From contig CAADUC010000063.1 in the NCBI GenBank assembly GCA_900752115.1, forward strand, positions 1-9,616: a stretch of DNA of 9,616 bases, read 5' to 3'. A model generated the notes under the pieces. The model was given only the letters and a program-made list of their open reading frames with translations. It was not told where the DNA came from and ran no database searches. Each line of letters starts with the position of its first letter. Position 1 is the stretch's first letter. Shown one piece after another: positions 1 to 6,923 of the stretch. The position numbers and the translations under genes were made by a program. The stretch comes from Clostridia bacterium (GTDB taxonomy: Bacteria > Bacillota > Clostridia > Oscillospirales > Acutalibacteraceae).

Positions 1-912
1 GACATTGACTCGCAGACGGGTACGGTTTCGCTGCCGGAGCTCGGCACGCCGTTTGTGCGTCAGATGCTGGTCGATTCCCAGCCTCAAACCTTTTCCGATT
101 TTCTGCAGATTTCCGGCCTTTCCCATGGCACGGATGTTTGGCTCGGAAACGCGCAGGATTTGATCAAAAACGGCACCTGCACCATTTCCGAAGTGATCGG
201 CACACGTGACAGCATTATGACCTATCTGCTGCTCAAGGGACTGGAGCCGAAGATGGCGTTCAAGATCATGGAGATCACCCGTAAGGGCAAGGCGCCGTCT
301 CTTCTCACAGACGAACACAAGCAGGCTATGCGCGATCACGGGGTCCCGGAATGGTACATTGAATCGTGCCTCAAGATCAAGTACATGTTCCCGAAGGCGC
401 ACGCCGCCGCCTATATGATTTCGGCCCTGCGTCTTGGCTGGTACAAGGTACACCGTCCCGTCGAGTACTACGCCGCCTACTTCTCTGTGCGCGGCGAAGA
501 TTTTGACGGTGCGCTTGTCGCGCAGGGACGCGACGCTGTTCGCCGCAAGATGAATGAGATCCAGATGAAGGGCAAGGAAGCGAGCAAGAAGGAAGAGGAT
601 GCGTTTGCCACCCTCCAGATCGTCAATGAAATGCTTGCCCGCGGCATACAGGTTCTGCCGGTTGATCTTTACCGCTCTCATGCAAAGAAATATCTGGTCG
701 AGGACGGGAAAATCCGTCTGCCGTTCGCCTCGCTTGCGGGCGTTGGCGAGGCTGCCGCGAACAGTCTCTGGGAAGCCGGTCAGCTTGGCAGCTATATTTC
801 CGTTGACGATTTGCAGTCGCGCTCCAAGGTTTCCAAGTCCGTGGTGGAAACGCTCCGCGACGCCGGGGCGCTCCGCGATTTGCCCCAGAGCTCGCAGATG
901 ACGCTGTTCTGA
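1..912 (+). CDS. polC: DNA polymerase III PolC, alpha subunit, C-terminal part (5' truncated by window)
   Basis: C-terminal 303 residues of the Gram-positive replicative DNA polymerase PolC, which extends DNA at the fork. The reading frame is open from base 1, so the true start and the exonuclease and catalytic palm regions lie upstream. Visible PolC signatures are [17 protein letters not shown] (visible residues about 39-55), [21 protein letters not shown] (about 127-147, split here only for description) and the [13 protein letters not shown] block that follows. A helix-hairpin-helix-like [17 protein letters not shown] segment lies near residues 240-256. The protein ends in QMTLF, matching the Q-x-x-L-F sliding-clamp-binding motif found at PolC C-termini. 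PolC rather than DnaE is supported by these blocks and by the terminal clamp motif. No frameshift is seen. The next gene starts about 320 bases downstream under its own promoter, so I do not think polC is co-transcribed with the his genes by design. Confidence 0.96.
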   Translation, partial: DIDSQTGTVSLPELGTPFVRQMLVDSQPQTFSDFLQISGLSHGTDVWLGNAQDLIKNGTCTISEVIGTRDSIMTYLLLKGLEPKMAFKIMEITRKGKAPSLLTDEHKQAMRDHGVPEWYIESCLKIKYMFPKAHAAAYMISALRLGWYKVHRPVEYYAAYFSVRGEDFDGALVAQGRDAVRRKMNEIQMKGKEASKKEEDAFATLQIVNEMLARGIQVLPVDLYRSHAKKYLVEDGKIRLPFASLAGVGEAAANSLWEAGQLGSYISVDDLQSRSKVSKSVVETLRDAGALRDLPQSSQMTLF

Positions 913-1145
913 TTTCCCGACAGTGGCGAGGCAGGACCTGACTGTCTCCGGCGCCAGGGATTTACTCTGTCCGCTGTGAGACTTATCTGTGGAAAAGGCA
1001 GGGGGTGCTTCCGTTTTTTTCCGGGACGGTAAAAGCGCGCCGCGTTTCCCTGAACAGCGTGTATCGCTGTGTCCGAAGCGGGATGAACGGGCTATTTTCC
1101 CATTTTAGGCGATTGCAGCCGGCGAAGGACTGTGAAAAATAAAGC
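913..1145. other. non-coding gap after polC with hairpins
   Basis: No convincing gene is seen on either strand. A stem GACAGT (919-924) / ACTGTC (941-946) follows the polC stop but has no T run. A longer imperfect hairpin pairs 1005-1014 with 1026-1038, with a 3-nt bulge at 1030-1032. A clean hairpin ACAGCG / CGCTGT spans 1054-1070 with a 5-nt loop. A T7 run at 1014-1020 has only a weak GGAA/TTCC stem before it (991-994 / 1009-1012). PolC transcription may end here, but I cannot point to a canonical intrinsic terminator. Confidence 0.5.
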
Positions 1146-1175
1146 TTGACGCATGATAATTTATTATGATATTAT
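1146..1175 (+). promoter_or_regulatory. sigma-A-type promoter of the his operon
   Basis: TTGACG (1146-1151) and TATTAT (1170-1175) are separated by 18 bases, each 5 of 6 to the TTGACA/TATAAT consensus. The spacer is strikingly AT-rich compared with the surrounding DNA and contains an imperfect inverted repeat, ATAAT-TT-ATTAT (1156-1167). Transcription would start near 1182, giving a leader of only about 50 nt to hisZ. That is too short for a T-box riboswitch. Alternative -10 hexamers (TATGAT at 1165, TATATT at 1173) fit the spacing less well. Confidence 0.7.
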
Positions 1176-1176
1176 A

Positions 1177-1188
1177 TTAGCACACTAA
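1177..1188. promoter_or_regulatory. candidate operator at the his transcription start
   Basis: TTAG-CACA-CTAA is an inverted repeat with 4-bp arms overlapping the -10 edge and the predicted start site, the usual position for a repressor site. TrpR-superfamily regulators (HisR/YerC) are known to control some Firmicutes his operons, so such a protein is a candidate ligand. I cannot confirm that this sequence matches the HisR consensus. The arms are short and could occur by chance. Confidence 0.3.
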
Positions 1189-1197
1189 AGCGAAAGG

Positions 1198-1227
1198 CCG
1201 TTCCCTGCATCTAAAAAGGTGGAACGG
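1198..1227 (+). promoter_or_regulatory. leader hairpin overlapping the hisZ ribosome-binding region
   Basis: CCGTTCC (1198-1204) and GGAACGG (1221-1227) form a perfect 7-bp stem with a 16-nt loop. The 3' arm overlaps both possible Shine-Dalgarno sequences, AAAGGTGG (1215-1222) and GGAG (1226-1229). Folding would therefore reduce ribosome access. The pairing is direct from sequence; a regulatory role is inference. Confidence 0.4.
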
Positions 1228-1232
1228 AGAGT

Positions 1233-2468
1233 ATGTTGCAGATGAAGAGATACAGCAAGGTCACGCCCGAGGGGACGAAGGATCTCCTTTTTGAGGAGTG
1301 TCTGATTCACCGCATGGTGGAAGAAAAGCTGAGCCGGGTTTTTGCCTCGCGCGGTTTCAATGAGGTGGTTACGCCCGGGATGGAGTTTATGGACGTTTTT
1401 GATCCTGAGTCGTCCGGCATCGCTCCGGAGATTATGTACAAGATGGCGGATCGCCGCGGACGGCTGGTTGTGATGCGTCCCGATTCCACCATGCCGATCG
1501 CCCGTCTGGCGGCGACAAGGCTGCAGAACGAGGAAAAGCCGCTGCGCCTTTACTATACACAGCGGATCTACCGCAACAATCCGAACCTGACGGGACGCAG
1601 CGACGAAGTACTGCAGTCGGGCGTCGAGCTGCTCGGAGCGTCCGGCAAGCGTGCGGATCTCGAGGCGATTGCAACGGCGGTGGAGGCGCTCTCCTGCTGC
1701 ACGCCTGACTTTCGTTTGGAGCTCGGCCATGCCGGTTTCTTCCGCGTCATTGCGGATCAGCTTCCGATTTCCCCGGAGCAGCGCGAGGACATCCGTTCCA
1801 CCATTGAGGCGAAGAACTATGCGGCGCTCAACACGCTGCTGGATGGTCTCGAGCAGACGCCGTCCGTGGCGGCGATGCGCCGTCTCCCGCGTCTTTTCGG
1901 CGGTGAAGAGGTGTTTGCCAAGGCGGCTCCGCTCTGCCGGAGCGAAGAGGCGTCCTCGATGCTCGAGTATCTGCATGCGCTTTACCGCAGTCTCGTCCAG
2001 CTGGGCCTTGGGGACCGCCTGATGGTGGATCTCGGTCTGGTGCAGCGCAACGACTACTATACCGGCGTTGTTTTCAGCGCCTATGCGCAGGACTGCGGAG
2101 ACGCGATTCTTCTTGGCGGCCGGTATGACAATCTTCTCTCCCGGTTTGACATGCCGATGCCTGCCATTGGTTTCTCCGTCAACGTCGACGCTGTGGCGAA
2201 GCTCCTCGAGGAGCAGGGCTACGCGCCCGAGTGCCCGAAGCCGAACGTCCTCGTGTTCGGCGAGGAGGGCTATGAGATGAAGGCGCTCCTGTTCGCTTCC
2301 GGCGTTACCGCGCAGGGAGGCACGTGCGAGACCTCCGTCTTTGAGACGAAGGAGGAGACGATCGCCTATGCCCGCCGACGCGGTATTAACCGCGTCGCTG
2401 TGGTGGGCGAGAAGGTACAGGAGCTGCGCCTGGACGCGGAAACCGGGAAAGGGGGAGAAAAGGAATGA
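1233..2468 (+). CDS. hisZ: ATP phosphoribosyltransferase regulatory subunit HisZ
   Basis: HisZ is a catalytically inactive paralogue of class II histidyl-tRNA synthetase. It joins short HisG to form the hetero-octameric ATP phosphoribosyltransferase and mediates histidine feedback at the first step of the pathway. At 411 aa, it opens with the synthetase-like KVTPEGTKDLL block (residues 9-19). Next come a motif-2-like RIYRNNPNLTGRSDEVLQSG (111-130), RNDYYTG (272-278) and a motif-3-like GGRYDNLL (295-302) followed by PAIGFS. The GGRYDNLL wording, the short C-terminal tail without a clear anticodon-binding domain, and the adjacent short hisG separate it from HisRS. ATG 1233 has AAAGGTGG 10 nt upstream. 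ATG 1242 (MKRYSKVTP, the common family start) has GGAGAG 10 nt upstream and is an equal alternative. The stop overlaps the hisG start in ATGA, implying coupled translation. Confidence 0.95.
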   Translation: MLQMKRYSKVTPEGTKDLLFEECLIHRMVEEKLSRVFASRGFNEVVTPGMEFMDVFDPESSGIAPEIMYKMADRRGRLVVMRPDSTMPIARLAATRLQNEEKPLRLYYTQRIYRNNPNLTGRSDEVLQSGVELLGASGKRADLEAIATAVEALSCCTPDFRLELGHAGFFRVIADQLPISPEQREDIRSTIEAKNYAALNTLLDGLEQTPSVAAMRRLPRLFGGEEVFAKAAPLCRSEEASSMLEYLHALYRSLVQLGLGDRLMVDLGLVQRNDYYTGVVFSAYAQDCGDAILLGGRYDNLLSRFDMPMPAIGFSVNVDAVAKLLEEQGYAPECPKPNVLVFGEEGYEMKALLFASGVTAQGGTCETSVFETKEETIAYARRRGINRVAVVGEKVQELRLDAETGKGGEKE

Positions 2469-3112
2469 AGCCGCTTCGCATTGCTCTGACAAAGGGACGT
2501 CTGGAAAAGGATACCGTCGCCCTGTTTGAGAAGATCGGCTATGACTGCGACGCCGTCCGCAACAAGGGACGCCGCCTGATTCTGCCGGTCGGCGATTCGC
2601 TCGAGGTCGTTCTCGCGAAGGCCGCCGACGTGATCACTTATGTGGAGCACGGCGTCTGTGATATGGGCGTTGTCGGCAAGGACACCATTATGGAGCATGG
2701 TTCGAGCTTTTACGAGGTGCTTGATCTCGGTTTTGGCCGCTGCCGCTTCGCGCTGGCCGCGCCGAAGGGGGCCGATTTCTGGAGCGGCTATTCCGCCCGC
2801 ACCATTGCCACAAAATACCCGGCCACGGCCCGCGCGTTTTTTGAGAGCCGCGGGATGGATGTGAATATCATCAAAATTGAGGGCTCTGTGGAGCTTGCTC
2901 CGCTGCTGGGGCTGTCCGACGCCATTGTCGACATTGTCGAGACGGGGACGACGCTTAAGGAGAACGGTCTCGAGATTGTCGAGGAGGTCTGCCCGATTTC
3001 AGCGCGGCTGATTGTGAACGTCGCGTCGCTCAAGCTCAGAAAGCGCGAGATTGAAGCGCTTGTCAGCCAGATGGAGCGCGAGACGAGAAGAGAAGAGGGG
3101 GAAACGACGTGA
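2465..3112 (+). CDS. hisG: ATP phosphoribosyltransferase catalytic subunit HisG, short form
   Basis: HisG catalyses ATP + PRPP to phosphoribosyl-ATP, the committed step of histidine synthesis. At 215 aa it is the short form, which lacks the C-terminal regulatory domain of long HisG (about 300 aa) and depends on HisZ, encoded immediately upstream. Family signatures are IALTKGRLEKD (residues 6-16), GVCDMGVVGKD (63-73), GSVELAP (140-146) and the PRPP-binding block DAIVDIVETGTTLKENGL (152-169). The ATG lies in an ATGA overlap with hisZ, with GGGGGAG 7 nt upstream. The TGA stop lies in a GTGA overlap with hisD. The last about 15 residues are a charged tail. Confidence 0.97.
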   Translation: MKPLRIALTKGRLEKDTVALFEKIGYDCDAVRNKGRRLILPVGDSLEVVLAKAADVITYVEHGVCDMGVVGKDTIMEHGSSFYEVLDLGFGRCRFALAAPKGADFWSGYSARTIATKYPATARAFFESRGMDVNIIKIEGSVELAPLLGLSDAIVDIVETGTTLKENGLEIVEEVCPISARLIVNVASLKLRKREIEALVSQMERETRREEGETT

Positions 3113-4398
3113 TCAAGATGGTCCTGGAAGGCGGCGCGTCCGCCAGAGAATATGTCAAGCTTCTCAAGGAGAGAAACCGCGAGGCGGGCCGCAAGGTTGA
3201 GAACGCCGTGGCGGAGATCCTTGAGAATGTCCGCCGTGACGGCGACAGAGCCGTGCGCATGTATGCCGACAAATTTGACGGCGGCGCGCCTGAAACACTC
3301 GAGCTGCCCCGTGAGCAGGTCGAGGCTCTCGCGGAGAAAGCCGATCCGCTCTTTGTCGAGTCCCTCAAAAAGGCGGCGGAAAACATCCGTGATTTTCACC
3401 AGCGCCAAAAGCAGCAGAGCTGGCTGACGACGCGTGAGGACGGCGTTCTGATGGGCCAGCGGATCCGCGGACTCGCCCGCGTTGGCCTGTACGTACCGGG
3501 CGGTACGGCGGCGTACCCGTCCTCCGTGCTGATGAACGCCATCCCGGCCAAGATTGCCGGCGTCGGAGAGCTCATCATGGCGACGCCTGTCAAGGGAGGG
3601 AAGGCCAACCCGGATATCATGGCGGCCGCCCTCGTGGCGGGGGTTGACCGTGTGCTGCAGGTAGGCGGCGCGCACGCTGTCGCCGCGATGGCTTACGGCA
3701 CCGAGAGTATCCCGAAAGTGGACAAGATCGTAGGCCCCGGCAACATCTATGTCGCCACGGCGAAGAAGCAGCTTTACGGTACGGTGGATATTGATATGGT
3801 GGCCGGTCCGAGCGAGATCCTTGTCCTTGCCGACGAGACGGCGGATGCGCGTTATCTGGCCGCCGACCTCATGAGCCAGGCGGAGCACGACCCGATGGCT
3901 TCTTCCATCCTGCTGACGACTTCCGCGCAGCTGGCCCGCGAGACGGCGGCGGAGCTTGAGCGCCAGGTCCAGACGCTCTCGAGAAAAGAGATCATTCTCG
4001 AGTCTCTGAAAAACTTCGGCGCGATCATCGTTTGCGCCTCGATGGATGAGGCGGTCGGCTTCGCGAACGAGCTGGCTCCCGAGCACCTCGAGGTCTGCGT
4101 CCGCGATCCGATGGAATACATTGGTCGTCTTGACAACGCGGGTTCTGTTTTCCTCGGCAACTATTCGCCTGAACCGCTCGGCGATTATTTTGCGGGTCCG
4201 AACCATGTCCTGCCCACCAGCGGGACGGCGCGCTTCTTCTCACCGCTTTCCGTAGACAGCTTTGTGAAGAAGTCGAGCTTCATCTATTACACGAAGAGCG
4301 CTCTTCTGCCGCAGGCGGACGATATCATCCGTCTTGCGGAGGCCGAGGGCCTCACGGCGCATGCGAACTCCATCCGCGTTCGGAAGGAGGAAGCGTAA
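3109..4398 (+). CDS. hisD: histidinol dehydrogenase HisD
   Basis: A zinc, NAD-dependent enzyme that oxidises L-histidinol to L-histidinal and then to L-histidine, the last two steps of the pathway. At 429 aa it is the normal length. Visible signatures are GLYVPGGTAAYPSSVLMNA (residues 126-144), VGPGNIYVATAKK (208-220) and MVAGPSEILVLAD (230-242). Expected zinc ligands are all present: Gln257 and His260 in SQAEHDP, Asp359 in PLGDYFAGP, and His418 in LTAHANS. The catalytic Glu325-His326 pair sits in ELAPEHLE. It starts at a GTG inside a GTGA overlap with the hisG stop, with GAGGGGG 7 nt upstream, so translation is probably coupled. hisC follows after two bases. No missing residue or disruption is seen. 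Confidence 0.98.
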   Translation: MIKMVLEGGASAREYVKLLKERNREAGRKVENAVAEILENVRRDGDRAVRMYADKFDGGAPETLELPREQVEALAEKADPLFVESLKKAAENIRDFHQRQKQQSWLTTREDGVLMGQRIRGLARVGLYVPGGTAAYPSSVLMNAIPAKIAGVGELIMATPVKGGKANPDIMAAALVAGVDRVLQVGGAHAVAAMAYGTESIPKVDKIVGPGNIYVATAKKQLYGTVDIDMVAGPSEILVLADETADARYLAADLMSQAEHDPMASSILLTTSAQLARETAAELERQVQTLSRKEIILESLKNFGAIIVCASMDEAVGFANELAPEHLEVCVRDPMEYIGRLDNAGSVFLGNYSPEPLGDYFAGPNHVLPTSGTARFFSPLSVDSFVKKSSFIYYTKSALLPQADDIIRLAEAEGLTAHANSIRVRKEEA

Positions 4399-4400
4399 CC

Positions 4401-5465
4401 GTGTACGAGCTCAACGAAAAAATCCGGGATCTCGTCCCGTACGAGCCGATCGACGGGGATTACCCGATCCGCCTGGATGCGAACGAGTCGTTCCTGTCAC
4501 TGCCGGAGGAACTGCGCACACGTATTGCGCAGACGGCGGCGCAGGCCGCGTTTAACCGTTATCCGGATCCGCTTTCCCGTGATGTGACGCAGGCGTTCGC
4601 TGCCTATTACGGGATTTCTCCCGATCTTGTCACGGCGGGCAACGGCTCGGATGAGCTGATCTCCATTCTCTGCACTTCCTTCCTGATGAAGGGGGACGCG
4701 ATGATGGTGATTCTTCCCGATTTCTCGATGTACCAGTTTTACGCTTCCCTTGCCGAGGGCCGTGTCGTTGCCTGCGGCAAGCGGGACGATCTGACAATCG
4801 ACGTCGATGAGGTTATTGCAAAAGCGCAGGCGGAGAACGTCAAAATGATTGTCTTTTCCAATCCCTGCAACCCGACCTCCCTTGGTTTGCCGCGGGAGGA
4901 GGTGCGCCGTCTGATCCGCTCGGTGGACGCGCTTGTCGTTCTGGATGAGGCGTATATGGATTTCTGGGATCAAAGCCTTCTCGGCGAGGTGGAGGATTAC
5001 GATAATCTTATCATCCTGCGTACCTGCTCAAAGGCAATCGGCGCGGCCGCGCTGCGTCTGGGCTTCGCAGTGGCAGCCCCCTATCTGACGCGGGTACTGC
5101 GCGCCGTCAAGTCGCCGTATAACGTCAACTCCCTTTCCCAGGCGATTGGTACGCTTGTGCTCGGAGAGCGCGAGTGGGAGGCCGGAGCCCGTGCGCAGAT
5201 TGTGGATTCCCGCAGAGCGCTGCAGTCGTCTCTGGCCCGGCTGCAGGAGGAGTTCCCCGGCGTGTTTACGCTTTATGACAGCTGCACCAACTTTGTTTTC
5301 CTGAAGACCGGCAGGGCGAAGGAGCTCTTCGACGGTCTTTTGGGCCGCGGCATTGCCGTCCGTCTCTTCAACGGCTATCTGCGCGTGACAGCGGGCAGTG
5401 AGGCGGAGAACGCGGCCTTCCTTGAGGCCTTTACCGCACTGCTCAGAGGGGGGGAAAAGGCATGA
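4401..5465 (+). CDS. hisC: histidinol-phosphate aminotransferase HisC
   Basis: A PLP-dependent fold-type I aminotransferase converting imidazole acetol phosphate plus glutamate to histidinol phosphate. At 354 aa it has the usual HisC plan: an N-terminal LDANES (residues 25-30), FNRYPDP (51-57), the AGNGSDELI cofactor loop (79-87), NPCNPTS (154-160), LDEAYMDF (181-188, with Asp182 and Tyr185) and RTCSKAIGAAALRLGF (207-222). In the last block Lys211 should form the Schiff base and Arg219 should bind phosphate. The C-terminal YLRVTAG (326-332) carries the substrate-carboxylate arginine. It starts with GTG 4401, with a perfect AAGGAGG (4384-4390) 10 nt upstream. The stop overlaps hisB as ATGA. 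Within a his operon the HisC role is clear, although the family also includes enzymes acting on aromatic substrates. Confidence 0.95.
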   Translation: MYELNEKIRDLVPYEPIDGDYPIRLDANESFLSLPEELRTRIAQTAAQAAFNRYPDPLSRDVTQAFAAYYGISPDLVTAGNGSDELISILCTSFLMKGDAMMVILPDFSMYQFYASLAEGRVVACGKRDDLTIDVDEVIAKAQAENVKMIVFSNPCNPTSLGLPREEVRRLIRSVDALVVLDEAYMDFWDQSLLGEVEDYDNLIILRTCSKAIGAAALRLGFAVAAPYLTRVLRAVKSPYNVNSLSQAIGTLVLGEREWEAGARAQIVDSRRALQSSLARLQEEFPGVFTLYDSCTNFVFLKTGRAKELFDGLLGRGIAVRLFNGYLRVTAGSEAENAAFLEAFTALLRGGEKA

Positions 5466-6034
5466 GAGAAGCGGCTGTAACGAGAACCACAAAGGAGACG
5501 GATATTGCCATATCGCTCTGTCTTGACGGCGGCGATGTTTCTGTTCAGACGGGAATCGGTTTTTTTGATCATATGCTCACGGCTTTCGCCGTACATGGCG
5601 GCTTCGGACTCACGGTTTCCTGCAAGGGTGACCTTGAGGTCGACGGCCACCATACGGTGGAAGATACCGGGATTGTTCTTGGTAAGGCGCTGGGGCAGGC
5701 TCTGGGCGATAAATCCGGTATTGCCCGCTTCGGCAGCTTCTTCGTTCCGATGGATGAGAGCCTTGCCTTTGCGGCGGTCGACGTCAGCGGCCGTCCTTTT
5801 CTCCGGTTTCAGGCGGAGTTTTCGCAGGAGCGCTGCGGAGAGTACGATATCTGTCTGACTGAGGAGTTTTTTCGGGCTCTCGCGATGAACGCAGGGATCA
5901 CCCTGCATCTGCGGCTCGAATACGGCGCGAATGCCCACCATGAGGCGGAAGCTCTGTTCAAGGCGGCGGCACATGCCCTCCGCCTTGCAGTTTGTGAAAA
6001 GAAAGGCTTGCTTTCTACGAAAGGTGTATTATAA
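5462..6034 (+). CDS. hisB: imidazoleglycerol-phosphate dehydratase HisB (monofunctional)
   Basis: A manganese enzyme dehydrating imidazole glycerol phosphate to imidazole acetol phosphate. At 190 aa it carries only the dehydratase domain, with no fused HAD histidinol phosphatase as in enterobacterial HisB. Metal-binding and family motifs are FFDHMLTAF (residues 34-42), DGHHTVEDTGIVLG (61-74), DVSGRP (107-112) and NAHHEAEALFKA (157-168). The start lies in an ATGA overlap with hisC, with an AGAGGGGGGG Shine-Dalgarno 7 nt upstream. Three different stop codons in a row, TAA-TAG-TGA (6032-6040), end the frame. A promoter-like -10 overlaps the stop. hisH, which usually follows, is absent. Confidence 0.97.
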   Translation: MREAAVTRTTKETDIAISLCLDGGDVSVQTGIGFFDHMLTAFAVHGGFGLTVSCKGDLEVDGHHTVEDTGIVLGKALGQALGDKSGIARFGSFFVPMDESLAFAAVDVSGRPFLRFQAEFSQERCGEYDICLTEEFFRALAMNAGITLHLRLEYGANAHHEAEALFKAAAHALRLAVCEKKGLLSTKGVL

Positions 6035-6035
6035 T
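6008..6035 (+). promoter_or_regulatory. possible internal promoter for hisA-hisI-hisE
   Basis: A perfect TATAAT (6030-6035) overlaps the hisB stop codon. TTGCTT (6008-6013), only 3 of 6 to the -35 consensus, lies 16 bases upstream. Transcription would begin near 6042, just before the structured gap that leads to hisA. The -10 is strong and the -35 weak, so this is a moderate prediction. Confidence 0.45.
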
Positions 6036-6046
6036 AGTGATAGAAT

Positions 6047-6102
6047 GCCGTTTGCGGCTGCTGTGTTTTTTAGAAAGACACAATAAAAATAGCGGCTTTT
6101 TT
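6047..6102 (+). terminator. terminator/attenuator-like structure between hisB and hisA
   Basis: An outer stem pairs GCCGTT (6047-6052, one G-U pair) with AGCGGC (6091-6096) and is followed at once by T6 (6097-6102). Inside lies a 9-bp hairpin, TGTGTTTTT (6062-6070) with AAAGACACA (6074-6082), one G-U pair, loop TAG. The 5' GCCG can instead pair with the local CGGC (6055-6058) across a 4-nt loop. This gives two mutually exclusive folds, as in attenuators. It may simply end the hisB transcript. Function is inferred. Confidence 0.45.
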
Positions 6103-6137
6103 CCCTGTAAGGCGGCAGTCTGCAGGATACACCGCGC

Positions 6138-6166
6138 GGAGCGGTTCCCGCATGTCCGGGCGCTCC
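6138..6166 (+). promoter_or_regulatory. stem-loop upstream of the hisA ribosome-binding site
   Basis: GGAGCG (6138-6143) pairs with CGCTCC (6161-6166), enclosing CCCG (6147-6150) / CGGG (6157-6160) with a CATGTC loop and a 3-nt bulge. No T run follows, so it is not itself a terminator. The hisA Shine-Dalgarno AAGGGTGA (6181-6188) lies 14 nt beyond the stem. The preceding ACCGCG (6131-6136) recalls the 3' part of a T-box leader, but the essential UGGN bulge sequence is missing. Confidence 0.35.
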
Positions 6167-6194
6167 CGTTGAGGAAAGGCAAGGGTGAATCATT

Positions 6195-6920
6195 TTGATC
6201 GTCATTCCGGCAATTGATATTATGAACGGCTGCTGCGTCCGGCTTGTGCGGGGCGATTACGGTACGGCGTACAAGGTGGCGCGAGATGCAGTCAACACAG
6301 CAAGAGAATTTGAAAAGGTTGGGGCGCAGTGGCTCCATATCGTCGATCTGAACGGCGCCATCGCGACGGAGCCTGTCAATACCGATCTGATTTTAAAGAT
6401 CATTGAAGGCTGCGGTATGCAGATTGAAATTGGCGGCGGTATCCGCACGATGAAAACCATTGACTTTTATCTGTCCAAGGGTGTGTCCCGGGTGATCCTC
6501 GGTTCCGCCGCGATCAACAACCCCAAGCTCGTTGAGGAAGCCGTTAAGAAGTACGGCGACAAAATTGCCGTCGGCATCGATGCGAACGAGGGAATGGTGG
6601 CGGCCGAAGGTTGGACGGAGACGTCCTCCGTCAATTATCTGGAGCTTGGCAAGCGGATGGACGCTATCGGGGTGCAGTATATTATTTTTACGGATATCTC
6701 GCGCGACGGCACGCTGTCCGGGCCGAACTTTGCGCAGTTGGATCTGCTTAACCGCGCCGTTTCGTGCAACGTGATCGCGAGCGGCGGCGTCAGCAGTCTC
6801 AAAGATATTGTGACGCTGGCGGATTTGAAGCTGTACGGCGCGATCTGCGGTAAGGCGATTTATTCCGGCGATCTCAGCCTGCGCCAGGCGATTGCTCTGT
6901 GCCAGACAGGAAAGGTGTAA
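6195..6920 (+). CDS. hisA: ProFAR isomerase HisA
   Basis: A TIM-barrel enzyme performing the Amadori isomerisation of ProFAR to PRFAR. At 241 aa it has the normal length. HisA rather than HisF is shown by IPAIDI (residues 4-9) with a CVRL that follows, VGIDANEGMVAAEGW (126-140) and FTDISRDGTLSGPN (165-178). The catalytic acids are Asp8 and Asp129. Phosphate-binding loops are GGGIRT (80-85) and ASGGVSS (195-201). The start is TTG 6195, because an in-frame TGA lies at 6186-6188 and the family begins M-I-x-I-P-A-I-D; AAGGGTGA lies 6 nt upstream. It sits 160 nt after hisB and only 3 nt before hisI. The genes for IGP synthase, which consumes its product, are missing on both sides. Confidence 0.95.
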   Translation: MIVIPAIDIMNGCCVRLVRGDYGTAYKVARDAVNTAREFEKVGAQWLHIVDLNGAIATEPVNTDLILKIIEGCGMQIEIGGGIRTMKTIDFYLSKGVSRVILGSAAINNPKLVEEAVKKYGDKIAVGIDANEGMVAAEGWTETSSVNYLELGKRMDAIGVQYIIFTDISRDGTLSGPNFAQLDLLNRAVSCNVIASGGVSSLKDIVTLADLKLYGAICGKAIYSGDLSLRQAIALCQTGKV

Positions 6921-6923
6921 TGC

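Noticed and set aside
1176..1232. His-specific T-box in the hisZ leader
   Set aside because: The leader from the predicted start is only about 50 nt and has no GGTGGNACC element or terminator, so a T-box cannot fit.
1185..2492. Long open frame antisense to hisZ (435 codons), and a similar one antisense to hisG/hisD at 2788-4206
   Set aside because: Products are low-complexity and rich in Arg, His and Leu, with no recognisable domain, opposite genes with intact motifs. Such frames arise from GC-rich codon use on the coding strand.
6037..6198. 53-codon GTG frame in the hisB-hisA gap whose TGA overlaps the hisA TTG
   Set aside because: No Shine-Dalgarno, Arg/Cys-rich translation without a histidine run, and no resemblance to HisH. 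The overlap is intriguing, but the frame is short enough to be chance.
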